Shown: positions 1 to 9,087, numbered from the stretch's first letter. The stretch: DNA of 9,250 nt from Streptosporangiaceae bacterium (GCA_030041195.1 JASHOI010000528.1:1-9250); one strand, 5' to 3'. Notes: generated by a model from the sequence alone, not told the origin. Numbers and translations: made by a program.

Positions 1-795
1 GCGCCGGACAAGGTGCGCCTGCCCGACGGCGTGACAGCGGGCGACCTGCCCGACCTCGCCGCGCCGCGGAAGGGGACGTTCCCCGGCGGCGAGGCGGCCG
101 CAACCAGCCGGCTCGCCGCCTGGCAGCGGTCCGGCGGGGCGGCCAGCTACGCCGCCGGCCGCGACGATCTCGCCGCCGGCCTGACCTCACGCCTGTCCCC
201 TTACCTGCATTTCGGCTGCCTGTCTCCGCTGCGGCTGGCCCTGGCGGCCGGGCCCGGGGAGTTCGCCCGCCAGCTCGCCTGGCGCGACTTCTTCCACCAG
301 GTGGCGGCCGCGTTCCCGGCCATCACCACCCGGGACTACCGGCCGGCCCGGGTCCGGTGGCGCGACGACGGCGAGGCGCTCGACGCCTGGCGGGAGGGGC
401 AAACCGGGCTGCCGATCGTGGACGCGGGCATGCGCCAGCTGCTGCGGGAAGGCTGGATGCACAACCGGGCCCGGATGATCACGGCGTCGTTCCTGTGCAA
501 GCAGCTGCACGTCGACTGGCGCCTCGGCGCGCGGCACTTCATGGACCTGCTCGCCGACGGGGACATCGCGAGCAACTACGGCAACTGGCAGTGGGTGGCC
601 GGGACCGGCAACGACACCAGGCCCGGCCGCGTGCTCAACCCGCTGCGCCAGGCCGCGCGGTTCGACGCGGCCGGCGACTACGTCCGGCGCTACGTGCCGG
701 AACTGGCCGGCCTGGACGCCGCCGCGATCCGCCGGCCGTGGACGCTGCCCGCTGGCCAGCGCCGCGGATACCCGGCCCCGATCATCGAGATCTAG
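1..795 (+). CDS. phrB: Deoxyribodipyrimidine photolyase, C-terminal part (5' end outside window)
   Basis: Repairs UV-induced cyclobutane pyrimidine dimers using light energy through a reduced FAD. The visible 264 residues cover the helical FAD-binding domain of the cryptochrome/photolyase family; the N-terminal antenna domain lies outside the window. Counting from the first in-frame codon, seen motifs are SRLSPYLHFGCLSP (63-76), QLAWRDFFHQV (91-101), TGLPIVDAGMRQL (135-147), GWMHNRARMI (151-160) and DGDIASNYGNWQW (187-198). The three tryptophans matching the family's electron-transfer chain are present (W130, W173, W196), as is the Asn near the flavin N5 (N192), which argues for an active photolyase. 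The protein ends at YPAPIIEI, shortly after the motif where many class I enzymes continue for another short helix, so the C-terminus is slightly short. Cryptochrome function cannot be excluded from this half alone, but class I CPD photolyase is the likely role. Confidence 0.93.
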   Translation, partial: APDKVRLPDGVTAGDLPDLAAPRKGTFPGGEAAATSRLAAWQRSGGAASYAAGRDDLAAGLTSRLSPYLHFGCLSPLRLALAAGPGEFARQLAWRDFFHQVAAAFPAITTRDYRPARVRWRDDGEALDAWREGQTGLPIVDAGMRQLLREGWMHNRARMITASFLCKQLHVDWRLGARHFMDLLADGDIASNYGNWQWVAGTGNDTRPGRVLNPLRQAARFDAAGDYVRRYVPELAGLDAAAIRRPWTLPAGQRRGYPAPIIEI

Positions 796-811
796 CGCGC
801 CGCGCAAAACA

Positions 812-836
812 GGTTTACCCGCCGCCACAAGGGTAG
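812..836 (+). promoter_or_regulatory. SigB/SigF-type stress promoter
   Basis: GGTTT at 812-816 is followed after 14 bases by GGGTAG at 831-836. This matches the general form of SigB/SigF-family promoters in actinobacteria (GGTTT or GTTT, 14-17 bases, GGGTA plus a pyrimidine); the final base is G rather than the preferred pyrimidine. It lies between the photolyase stop and the small membrane protein gene, about 40 bases before that gene's start, where a promoter is expected. A transcript would begin near 842. Inference from consensus only. Confidence 0.6.
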
Positions 837-876
837 AAGAAATGGCTGCTTTATAAGGTTCATGAGAGGAAGCCCA

Positions 877-1080
877 ATGGCGATCATCCTTGTGGCCCTG
901 CTGATCGTGCTTATCTTCGGCGCGGTCGGGTTTGCGCTCCACGTGCTGTGGTGGCTGGCACTTGTCGCCCTGGTTATCTGGCTGCTCGGATTTGTCGTGC
1001 GTATCGGAGAGACCGTCGCTGCACCACGCCGCCGCTGGTACAGCCCGTCGGCTCCGCGCCGCCGCTGGTATTACTGGTAA
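877..1080 (+). CDS. Small hydrophobic two-helix membrane protein
   Basis: A 67-residue protein of unknown function. Residues 2-20 and 23-42 are two hydrophobic stretches that should form a membrane hairpin. The rest is a short basic, aromatic tail with two copies of APRRRWY (49-55 and 59-65), ending YYW. Short proteins of this make-up, with a WWLALVALVIWLLGF-like second helix and an Arg/Trp/Tyr tail, are common in actinomycetes and are usually named 'hydrophobic protein' or placed near the DUF5670/lmo0937 group; that family link is from memory. I chose the ATG at 877 over the in-frame ATG at 862 because AGGA at 867-870 sits 6 bases before it, while the 862 start has no ribosome-binding site. 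It has its own SigB-like promoter and a terminator behind it, so it is probably a single-gene stress transcript. The tail arises from a 30-base tandem duplication (see repeat entry). Confidence 0.8.
   Translation: MAIILVALLIVLIFGAVGFALHVLWWLALVALVIWLLGFVVRIGETVAAPRRRWYSPSAPRRRWYYW
1021..1080 (+). repeat. 30-base tandem duplication encoding the tail of the small membrane protein
   Basis: Bases 1021-1050 and 1051-1080 are two adjacent 30-base units. Their first 20 bases agree at 18 positions, and the encoded APRRRWY heptad is identical. The second unit then diverges into YYW and the stop codon. The repeat is in frame and lengthens the cytosolic or external tail by ten residues. Confidence 0.8.
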
Positions 1081-1091
1081 ACCCTGCCGCC

Positions 1092-1133
1092 CGGCCCGCC
1101 TGGTTTCTGCCGGGCGGGCCGATTTGCGTTTCT
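1092..1133 (+). terminator. Rho-independent-like terminator hairpin
   Basis: CGGCCCGCC at 1092-1100 pairs perfectly over 9 bp with GGCGGGCCG at 1113-1121, with a 12-base loop. It is followed by a T-rich stretch (ATTTGCGTTTCT, 1122-1133). It starts 12 bases after the stop codon of the small membrane protein, a typical terminator position. The U tract is interrupted, as is common in high-GC actinomycetes. Confidence 0.7.
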
Positions 1134-1149
1134 AATGGCGACGCGGACT

Positions 1150-1187
1150 GTTTGAGATTCGCCTTCCCGGGCAGTGCAGGTCGCACT
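1150..1187 (+). promoter_or_regulatory. Possible weak SigB-like promoter and small dyad before the 209-residue protein
   Basis: GTTT at 1150-1153 is followed after 15 bases by GGGCAG at 1169-1174, a degraded match to the SigB-type pattern (C replaces T in the -10). Just downstream, AGTGC (1173-1177) and GCACT (1183-1187) form a 5-bp dyad around a 5-base centre. A promoter is expected in this gap because a terminator-like hairpin precedes it, but this particular assignment is weak. Confidence 0.25.
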
Positions 1188-1213
1188 CAAGAACCGAACC
1201 CGGGAGGAAGGCC

Positions 1214-1843
1214 ATGTCAACCGGGACCATCGTTATCATCATCGTCGCCATCCTTGTGGTGGTGGCCGTCGTCGCCGGGGTCGCGTATGACGTGCGCCGG
1301 CGCCAGCTCCGGGAGCGCTTCGGCCCCGAGTACGACCGGCTGGTCGACGAGACCGGCAGCAGGACGAAGGCCGAGGCCGAACTGGCCAGCCGGCAGCGCC
1401 GGGTCGCCGGCCTGGACATCCGGCCGCTCGACCCCGCGGCGCAGGCCCGGTACGCGGAGAACTGGACGGCGGTCCAGGAGCGGTTCGTCGACTCGCCACA
1501 GGAAGCCGTGATGGCCGCGCAGCGGCTGGTCATGACCGTGATGAAGGAGCGCGGGTACCCCACGGAGAGCGGCGACCAGGTGATCGCCGACCTGTCCGTC
1601 GACCACGCGAGCATCCTCGATCACTACCGCGCCGCGTACACCATCAGCCAGAGCGCCGCCGACAGCGCGGCCTCGACCGAGGACCTGCGGCAGGCGATGA
1701 TCCACTACCGCGCCCTGTTCCAGGACCTGCTCGACGACGGGGAGGTGAGCGGCGCTCCCGCTGCCGATCGGGAAACCGAGACCGACTACGACGGCGAGCC
1801 CGCGGCGACCGGCAAGGACGTGCCCAGGCAGCGCCAGTCCTAG
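1214..1843 (+). CDS. Membrane-anchored conserved protein of unknown function
   Basis: 209 residues. Residues 5-24 (IVIIIVAILVVVAVVAGVA) form one N-terminal transmembrane anchor, followed by a basic DVRRRQLRERFGPEYDR segment (26-42). This suggests the body faces the cytoplasm if the positive-inside rule holds. The soluble part (30-175) is rich in charged helices and has the recognisable conserved core ERFGPEYDRLV, LDIRPL, ARYAENWTAVQERFVDSP, LSVDHASILDHYRAA and AMIHYRALFQDLLDD. I recall this pattern from uncharacterised actinobacterial and other bacterial hypothetical proteins, with no assigned function. The tail from about 176 is acidic, low in complexity and probably disordered. GGAGG at 1203-1207, 6 bases before the ATG, fixes the start. 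The next gene follows 45 bases after the stop in the same direction, so co-transcription is likely. Confidence 0.85.
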   Translation: MSTGTIVIIIVAILVVVAVVAGVAYDVRRRQLRERFGPEYDRLVDETGSRTKAEAELASRQRRVAGLDIRPLDPAAQARYAENWTAVQERFVDSPQEAVMAAQRLVMTVMKERGYPTESGDQVIADLSVDHASILDHYRAAYTISQSAADSAASTEDLRQAMIHYRALFQDLLDDGEVSGAPAADRETETDYDGEPAATGKDVPRQRQS

Positions 1844-1857
1844 GTGACCGCCGTCAC
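1844..1857 (+). promoter_or_regulatory. CRP-like dyad GTGA-N6-TCAC
   Basis: GTGA (1844-1847) and TCAC (1854-1857) are separated by 6 bases, giving the symmetric core recognised by CRP/FNR-family regulators. It starts directly after the stop of the 209-residue protein and lies about 31 bases before the start of the DUF3040 gene. The flanking outer T and A of a full TGTGA-N6-TCACA site are missing, and a short dyad can occur by chance in GC-rich DNA. Confidence 0.3.
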
Positions 1858-1888
1858 GCTGGCACCCCTCGCGTGAAACGGAGAAATG

Positions 1889-2242
1889 ATGAGCTTGCCA
1901 GTCGCGGAGGAGCGGGCCCTGACGAGTATCGAGCAGGCGCTGCAGGCCCGCGACCCGCGGCTGAGCTCGCTCTTCTCGATCTTCACCAGGCTGACCCGGC
2001 AGGAAGCGATGCCGGCCTTCGAGCAGATCCGGCGCCGGCACTGGCGCCCGCAGCCGGGGGCCGTGCTCCTCATCGCGATCGCGCTGATGGTCTGCGCGGT
2101 CGTGGCCGGCTCACTCGCCTCGGGGGGCAGCTGCGCGCAGGCGCCCGCGGCCACCGCCACGACCCAGCCGTCCGCGATCGCCGCCGGCGCCATCATCCCC
2201 CAGTGCGGCATCCACCAGCAGCCAGGGGCCAAGACCCCGTGA
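1889..2242 (+). CDS. DUF3040-type membrane protein
   Basis: 117 residues, function unknown. The N-terminal SLPVAEERALTSIEQALQARDPRLSSLF segment (2-29) fits the start of DUF3040, an actinobacterial family whose members begin with a short amphipathic helix of the form 'L-x-E-x-E-x-x-x-L-x-x-I-E-x-x-L-x-x-x-D-P'. One hydrophobic stretch follows at about 58-77. The family often has two membrane helices; here a polar Ala/Thr/Pro-rich tail with two cysteines (C82, C106) takes the place of the second. Two ATGs stand in a row at 1886 and 1889. GGAG at 1880-1883 is 2 bases from the first and 5 from the second, so I chose 1889. Likely co-transcribed with the gene before it. It ends 30 bases from the stop of glgX, which is convergent. 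Confidence 0.75.
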   Translation: MSLPVAEERALTSIEQALQARDPRLSSLFSIFTRLTRQEAMPAFEQIRRRHWRPQPGAVLLIAIALMVCAVVAGSLASGGSCAQAPAATATTQPSAIAAGAIIPQCGIHQQPGAKTP

Positions 2243-2272
2243 CGGCAGCGGCGCCGGGTTCCCGGAGCGGCT

Positions 2273-4390
<2,118 letters not shown>

Positions 4391-4464
4391 AGACGCCTAA
4401 GTCCCTTCAAATCGCCCCCGCGGTATCCCGCTCATTTGGTTGGACCGGCCACGCTACCGTTAAC

Positions 4465-6198
4465 TCACTGCTCACGCGTCCCGGACACGATCGCGACCGT
4501 GTCCGGTGGCAGGACGACGCGCTGATCGCCCAGCTCAACGCGGGGATCGGAGGCGGCGAGCAGTCCTGCCCGCCCGGTCGGGAAGCTCCAGTTCCCCGTG
4601 CCCAGGTTAGCGGCGACCGTGACCGGCCCGCGGTGAACCACGATCCAGCCGAGGTCGGCGTCGCACGCGGTCTCCACCCGGCCGAGCCGGGGATCGGTGA
4701 GCGCCGGGACTCGCCGCCGCAGCGCGATCAGCTCGGCATACCAGGCCAGCAGGCTGGCGTGGCGTTCCTTGCCCAGCTCGGCCCAGTCGAGTTTGGACCG
4801 CTCGAACGTGGCCGGGTCCTGCGGATCGGGCACCTTCTCGCTCCAGCCGAACGCGGCGAACTCCGCGCGCCGCCCCTGGCTCACCACCCGGCCGAGGCCG
4901 GGATCGGCGTGGCTGGTGAAGTACTGGAACGGGGTGCTGGCGCCCCATTCTTCACCCTGGAACAGCAGCGGCACGAACGGCGAGGTCAGCAGCAGCGCGG
5001 CGGCCACCCGGAGCCGGCCGTCGCTCATCAGCGCGCCGCTGCGCTCGCCCAGCGCGCGGTTGCCGACCTGGTCGTGGTTCTGGGTGCAGACCAGGAACTG
5101 GCTGCCGGACAGGCCGGCCGGCTTGCGTCCGAACACCCGGTCCCGGTACCGCGAGTAGATGCCGTCGTACACCCACGCCTGGCGCAGCGCCTTGGCCATC
5201 AGCGGCAGCGGCCCGAAGTCCTCGTAGTAGCCGGTGCGGTCCCCGGTCAGCGTGGCGTGCAGCGCGTGGTGCCACTCGTCGGCCCAGGCGGCGTCGAGGC
5301 CGTACCCGCCCGCCTCCACGCCGCGCACGAACCGCGGGTCGTTCAGGTCGCTCTCGGCGACCAGGAACAGCGGCCGGCCCAGGTGCGCGGCCAGCGCCGC
5401 CACCTCGGTGCCGAGTTCGGAGAGGATGTGCGTTGCCGAGTCGTCGGTGATCGCGTGCACCGCGTCCAGGCGCAGCCCGTCGCAGTGGTAGTCGCGCAGC
5501 CACATCAGCGCGTTGTCGATGACGAACCGGCGGACCTCGTCGCTGCCTGGGCCGTCGAAGTTGATCGCCGGCCCCCAGTTGGTCTGATGCCGCTCGGAGA
5601 AGTAGGGGCCGAACCCGGGCAGGTAGTTGCCCGCCGGGCCCAGGTGGTTGTAGACGACGTCCATGATCACGCCCAGGCCGCACGAGTGTGCGGCGTCGAC
5701 CAGCCGTTTCAGCCCGTCCGGCCCGCCGTAGGCGTGATGCGGGGCGAACAGGTCCACCCCGTCATAGCCCCAGCCGTGCGGGCCGGAGAACTCGGCCACC
5801 GGCAGCAGCTCGATCGCGTCGGCGCCCAGCTCGGCCACGTGCCCGAGGTGCGCGATCGCCCCGTCGAACGTCCCCTCGGCCGAGAACGTGCCGATATGGC
5901 ACTCGTAAAGCACCGACCCGGCCAGCGGCAGCCCGCGCCAGCGCCCGTCGGTCCAGGCGAAGGCCGCGTGGTCGACCACCCGGGACGGGCCGTCGATGCC
6001 CTCCGGCTGAAACGGCGAACGCGGGTCGGGACGCGCCGGTCCTTCGTCCACCCGGAACGAATAGTCCGAGCCCGGTCCGGCTCCGTCCACGGAACTCGCC
6101 CACCAGCCGCCCCCGGACGGGAGCATCGGCAGCTGCCGCCCGTCCACGACAACGTCGAGGCTGCCCTTGCCAGGAGCCCACACCCGAAACTCGTGCAT
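4465..6198 (-). CDS. treZ: Malto-oligosyltrehalose trehalohydrolase TreZ
   Basis: 577 residues, normal for the family. It cleaves the alpha-1,4 bond next to the trehalosyl end made by TreY, freeing trehalose and a chain two glucoses shorter; cytosolic. Residues 1-90 form the N-terminal beta domain (HEFRVWAPGKGSLDVVVDG). The GH13 barrel follows with YECHIGTFSAEGTFDGAI (98-115), DVVYNHLGPAGNY (180-192), GLRLDAVHAI with nucleophile D245, LVAESDLND with acid E282, TQNHDQVGN with D376, and FQGEEWGASTPFQYFTSHAD (413-432). The open frame runs 46 codons further upstream, but that part overlaps treY and is unrelated to the family. The ATG at 6196-6198 is right because the family-typical FRVWAP follows it at once and AGGAA (6205-6209) lies 6 bases before it. 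Its first base is the last base of the treY stop (TGATG), so the two are translationally coupled. Confidence 0.95.
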   Translation of the reverse strand: MHEFRVWAPGKGSLDVVVDGRQLPMLPSGGGWWASSVDGAGPGSDYSFRVDEGPARPDPRSPFQPEGIDGPSRVVDHAAFAWTDGRWRGLPLAGSVLYECHIGTFSAEGTFDGAIAHLGHVAELGADAIELLPVAEFSGPHGWGYDGVDLFAPHHAYGGPDGLKRLVDAAHSCGLGVIMDVVYNHLGPAGNYLPGFGPYFSERHQTNWGPAINFDGPGSDEVRRFVIDNALMWLRDYHCDGLRLDAVHAITDDSATHILSELGTEVAALAAHLGRPLFLVAESDLNDPRFVRGVEAGGYGLDAAWADEWHHALHATLTGDRTGYYEDFGPLPLMAKALRQAWVYDGIYSRYRDRVFGRKPAGLSGSQFLVCTQNHDQVGNRALGERSGALMSDGRLRVAAALLLTSPFVPLLFQGEEWGASTPFQYFTSHADPGLGRVVSQGRRAEFAAFGWSEKVPDPQDPATFERSKLDWAELGKERHASLLAWYAELIALRRRVPALTDPRLGRVETACDADLGWIVVHRGPVTVAANLGTGNWSFPTGRAGLLAASDPRVELGDQRVVLPPDTVAIVSGTREQ

Positions 6199-8903
6199 CA
6201 CGCGTTCCTGCCCAGCACGGCGACCGGGAAGCGCTGCAGCAGGCCGGCGACTTCGACCTGGCCCCCGCCGGCCGGCGCGCCGGTGAGCACGTCCGACCAG
6301 GGTCCGTGCGGGAGCCAGACCGTGGTGTCCGCCCATCCTTCGGCGGGGTCCTCGACCAGCCGGGGGACCAGCACGGCCAGCTCGGTGTTACGCGTAAAGG
6401 CCACTACGTTTGACGAGCGGGAGCCGGTGACGGTCAGCGGCTGATAGCCGGAACCCGGGGCGTACGCACCGGGGTGGCGGCGCCGGTGCCCCAGCACCCG
6501 GTGGATCAGCCAGAGCTTCGGGCCGCCGTCGGCGGCGCTGGCCAGCGCGGCCTCGGGCCCGGCACCGGCCAGGCTGTCCAGCAGGGCGCGGCGGCGCGCG
6601 TAGTCGACGGGCCGGCGGTTGTCCGGGTCGGTCAGCGACTCCTCCCACACCTCGGTGCCCTGGTACAGGTCCGGAACACCCGGGCAGGTGAGCATCAGCG
6701 CGGTCTGGGCCAGCGAGTTGACCCGGCCGCGCTGCACGATCCGGTGCTCGGCCAGGAACCCTTCCAGGTCGGCGACGAAGGCCCGGTCGGCGAGGACCGC
6801 GGTCACGAACGCGGACAGTGCGTCGTCGTAGCCCGCGTTCGGGTCGATCCAGGACGTGTGCACCTTGGCTTCCTTGGCCGCCTTCAGCATGAACGCGCCG
6901 ACCCGGCCCGCTTCGATCGGCCAGGCGCCGGCCAGGGTCTGGTAGAGCAGGTACTCGGCGTTGCGGTCCGGCCAGCCGTCCTGCTTGTGGGCGTTGTTCC
7001 GGTCCGCCCAGCGGACGACCGCGGTTTCCCAGGCGCCGGGAAGCTGGGACAGCACGCTGATCCTGGCGCGCACGTCGCCGCTGCGCTTGGTGTCGTGGGT
7101 GGACAGCGTGAGCATCGTCTCCGGCCAGCGCTTCGCGGCATGGGCCATCGACCCGTGGAAGTCCTCGACCGAGCGGCCGAACCAGCTCGGGTCGCCGCCC
7201 ACCTCGTTGAGGCTGATCAGCGGCTGATAGCGGTAGAACGCGGTGTCCTCCACGCCCTTGGCCATGACCGGCGCGCTGACCTGGGCGAACCGCACCGCGA
7301 AGCTGGTCTCCTCGTCGCCGGGGCAGGCCCCGGTGATCAGGTCGCCGACGAACGCGAACAGCTCCGCGTCCAGGTCGGGCCGGCGCTGCGTGGCCGTCTT
7401 CACGGCCGTGGTCACGTGCGCCAGGTCGGCCGCGGTGGCCGGCTGGCCGGCGCGGAAGTACGTGCGGTACACCGGGAAGGTCGCGATGATCTCACGCAGC
7501 GCTTCCCGCAGCTCGCGGCGGGTATGGTCACGGTGGCGGCGGTGCCGCTCGCAGACGTCGGCGAGCAGGCCGGTCAGCCGCTCCACCTCGGCGGCCAGTT
7601 CCTCGCGCATGATCTGCAGCTTGGCCGCGTGCACCACGTCGGCGTAGTCCTGCTGCAGCCCGGTAAACCGGGCGTAGCAGGCCCGCATCGCGGTCTCGTT
7701 GCCCGCGTCGACGAACAGCCCGCCCACCTGGTTCAGGAAGTCGTACCCGGTGGTCCCGGCCACCGGCCAGGTACCCGGGAGCACCTCGTGGGGCTGCAGT
7801 ATCTTCTCCACCGCGACGTAGGCGCCGTTGGCCGCGTTGCGGAGCCTGTCCAGGTAGCCCTCCGGATCGGCGAGCCCGTCCACGTGGTCGACCCGCAGCC
7901 CGTCGACGATGCCGTCCGCGACCAGGTCGAGGATCAGCCGGTGGGTGTCGGCGAAGGTGGCCTCGTCCTCCACCCGCAGTCCGGCCAGCGTCTCGATGTC
8001 GAAGAACCGCCGGTACGACAGCTCCTCGGCGCCGGTGCGCCAGTAGGCGAGCCGGAAGTTCTGCTCCCGCAGCAGGGCGTCGAGGCCGTCGGGGTCGGCG
8101 TTGAGCGCGGCGACCTCGGCGTCGATCGCCTCGGCCACCTTGGGGTAGGCCTGGCCAAGATCGGCGAGCCGGGCGCGCAGCACCTCCTTGTCCCGGTGCC
8201 GCTCCACCACCGCGGCTCGGTCGGTGCGGCTGCCGTGCGGCAGCCGGCTGAACGCGACCGCGAGGCTCTCCAGTTCCTCCGACCCGGCCCGTGCGGCGGC
8301 CTTGCCGAGCAGGTCGCCGAGCGTCCGCGGGGAGATCGGCGCCTCGTGCTCGTAGTAGCGCACGGTGAACGAGCCGCCCTGCCGCTGCAGCACCAGCTCA
8401 CCGGCCTCGAGGACCCGGCCGTACTGGTCGCCGAGCACCGGCATCAGCACGGTGGCCGCCAGCTTGCGCTGCGGCGGGTCCCAGTCGATGTCGAAGTGGC
8501 CGGCGTACACGCTCGACGGCCCGTTCTCCAGCACGTCCCACCACCAGGCGTTGGCCCGCCCGGCCAGCGCCATGTGGTTTGGCACGATGTCGAGCACCTG
8601 GCCGAGGTTGTCGCCGGCCAGCTTTTCGGCGAGCCTGTGGTAGCCGGCCGGGCCGCCGAGCTCGCCGTTCAGGCGGCCGTGATCGACCACGTCGTAGCCG
8701 TGGGTGCTGCCGACCGCCGCCTGCAGCACCGGTGAGCAGTACAGGTGACTGACGCCGAGCTCGGCCAGGTAGCCGGTGATGGCCGCGGCGTCGTCGAAGG
8801 TGAAGCCAGCGTGCAGCTGCACCCGGTAGGTCGCGGCCCGCCGGCGCGGGCGCTGGCTGGGGCCCGGGCTCGGGCTTGGGCTCGGCGCAGGCGTGGCCAT
8901 CAT
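6198..8903 (-). CDS. treY: Malto-oligosyltrehalose synthase TreY (long form)
   Basis: 901 residues. A cytosolic GH13-type isomerase that turns the terminal reducing alpha-1,4 bond of maltooligosaccharides into the alpha,alpha-1,1 bond of trehalose. Residues 1-24 are a Pro/Ser/Arg-rich tail; the family core starts at [12 protein letters not shown] (25-36). Motifs: [10 protein letters not shown] (66-75), DIVPNHMA (105-112), [14 protein letters not shown] (297-310), [11 protein letters not shown] with nucleophile D339, VAVEKIL with acid E366, [16 protein letters not shown] with D604, [12 protein letters not shown] (740-751), [10 protein letters not shown] (759-768). Shorter actinobacterial relatives I recall have roughly 765-800 residues. 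The extra length is an insert near 195-285 (helical, before [17 protein letters not shown]) and more helix between E366 and D604. Two ATGs stand in a row (8901-8903, 8898-8900); GGAG at 8909-8912 is 5 and 8 bases from them, so I use the first. It is the first gene of treY-treZ-glgX. Confidence 0.95.
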   Translation of the reverse strand: MMATPAPSPSPSPGPSQRPRRRAATYRVQLHAGFTFDDAAAITGYLAELGVSHLYCSPVLQAAVGSTHGYDVVDHGRLNGELGGPAGYHRLAEKLAGDNLGQVLDIVPNHMALAGRANAWWWDVLENGPSSVYAGHFDIDWDPPQRKLAATVLMPVLGDQYGRVLEAGELVLQRQGGSFTVRYYEHEAPISPRTLGDLLGKAAARAGSEELESLAVAFSRLPHGSRTDRAAVVERHRDKEVLRARLADLGQAYPKVAEAIDAEVAALNADPDGLDALLREQNFRLAYWRTGAEELSYRRFFDIETLAGLRVEDEATFADTHRLILDLVADGIVDGLRVDHVDGLADPEGYLDRLRNAANGAYVAVEKILQPHEVLPGTWPVAGTTGYDFLNQVGGLFVDAGNETAMRACYARFTGLQQDYADVVHAAKLQIMREELAAEVERLTGLLADVCERHRRHRDHTRRELREALREIIATFPVYRTYFRAGQPATAADLAHVTTAVKTATQRRPDLDAELFAFVGDLITGACPGDEETSFAVRFAQVSAPVMAKGVEDTAFYRYQPLISLNEVGGDPSWFGRSVEDFHGSMAHAAKRWPETMLTLSTHDTKRSGDVRARISVLSQLPGAWETAVVRWADRNNAHKQDGWPDRNAEYLLYQTLAGAWPIEAGRVGAFMLKAAKEAKVHTSWIDPNAGYDDALSAFVTAVLADRAFVADLEGFLAEHRIVQRGRVNSLAQTALMLTCPGVPDLYQGTEVWEESLTDPDNRRPVDYARRRALLDSLAGAGPEAALASAADGGPKLWLIHRVLGHRRRHPGAYAPGSGYQPLTVTGSRSSNVVAFTRNTELAVLVPRLVEDPAEGWADTTVWLPHGPWSDVLTGAPAGGGQVEVAGLLQRFPVAVLGRNA
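6205..6209 (-). promoter_or_regulatory. Ribosome-binding site that fixes the treZ start
   Basis: On the minus strand AGGAA lies 6 bases before the treZ ATG, inside the last codons of treY. With the TGATG stop/start overlap it supports coupled translation of treY and treZ and rules out the longer in-frame start. Confidence 0.7.
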
Positions 8904-9087
8904 GCGGGCTCCAGGGGAAAGGTGACGGGAACGGCGACACCGTCCACCGGCAAGGTGCCCGCTGCGCCCCGCATCTAATCAAGCGACCGGGTTTCGCCCG
9001 CCCGGCCCCGCGGAACGGTCGCGTCGATGTACCGATGGGCCGCATAGAACAAGCCTTCTGGTACATCGATGACCGGCGCGGGTGTCT
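8904..9087. other. Intergenic region between the histidine kinase gene and treY
   Basis: 184 bases with no convincing gene. It holds the treY ribosome-binding site (8909-8912, minus strand) and an inverted repeat (9024-9069). A treY promoter is expected here because the kinase gene ends at 9088, but I see no strong consensus. The nearest candidate on the minus strand is TTGTTC (9047-9052) with CGGTAC (9029-9034) 12 bases on, a poor, tightly spaced SigB-like match. A short plus-strand frame (MGRIEQAFWYIDDRRGCL, from 9035) overlaps the inverted repeat and has no ribosome-binding site. Confidence 0.5.
9024..9069. repeat. Perfect 10-bp inverted repeat
   Basis: TCGATGTACC at 9024-9033 is the exact reverse complement of GGTACATCGA at 9060-9069, with a 26-base spacer. 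It begins 18 bases beyond the kinase stop codon (9088) and lies about 120 bases before the treY start. On the minus strand the stem is not followed by a T tract, so a simple intrinsic terminator is doubtful. It is less GC-rich than the surrounding DNA, which makes chance pairing less likely. It could be an mRNA stem at the kinase 3' end or a two-site operator for treY. Confidence 0.6.

Noticed and set aside
862..876. An upstream ATG for the small membrane protein
   Set aside because: No ribosome-binding site precedes it, and it overlaps the AGGA that serves the ATG at 877.
187..942. A 251-codon minus-strand frame across the photolyase end
   Set aside because: Its translation is low-complexity Arg/Pro/Val-rich and lies opposite the conserved FAD-binding domain of the photolyase.
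4391..4464. A separate promoter or terminator in the treZ-glgX spacer
   Set aside because: GGGATA-like and GTTAAC sequences are present on the minus strand, but no properly spaced -35/-10 pair or strong hairpin with a T tract could be found.
6199..6336. A longer treZ start giving 46 extra N-terminal residues
   Set aside because: The extra residues are Arg/Gly-rich, overlap treY coding sequence in another frame and precede the family-typical FRVWAP start; the ATG at 6196-6198 has a good ribosome-binding site.
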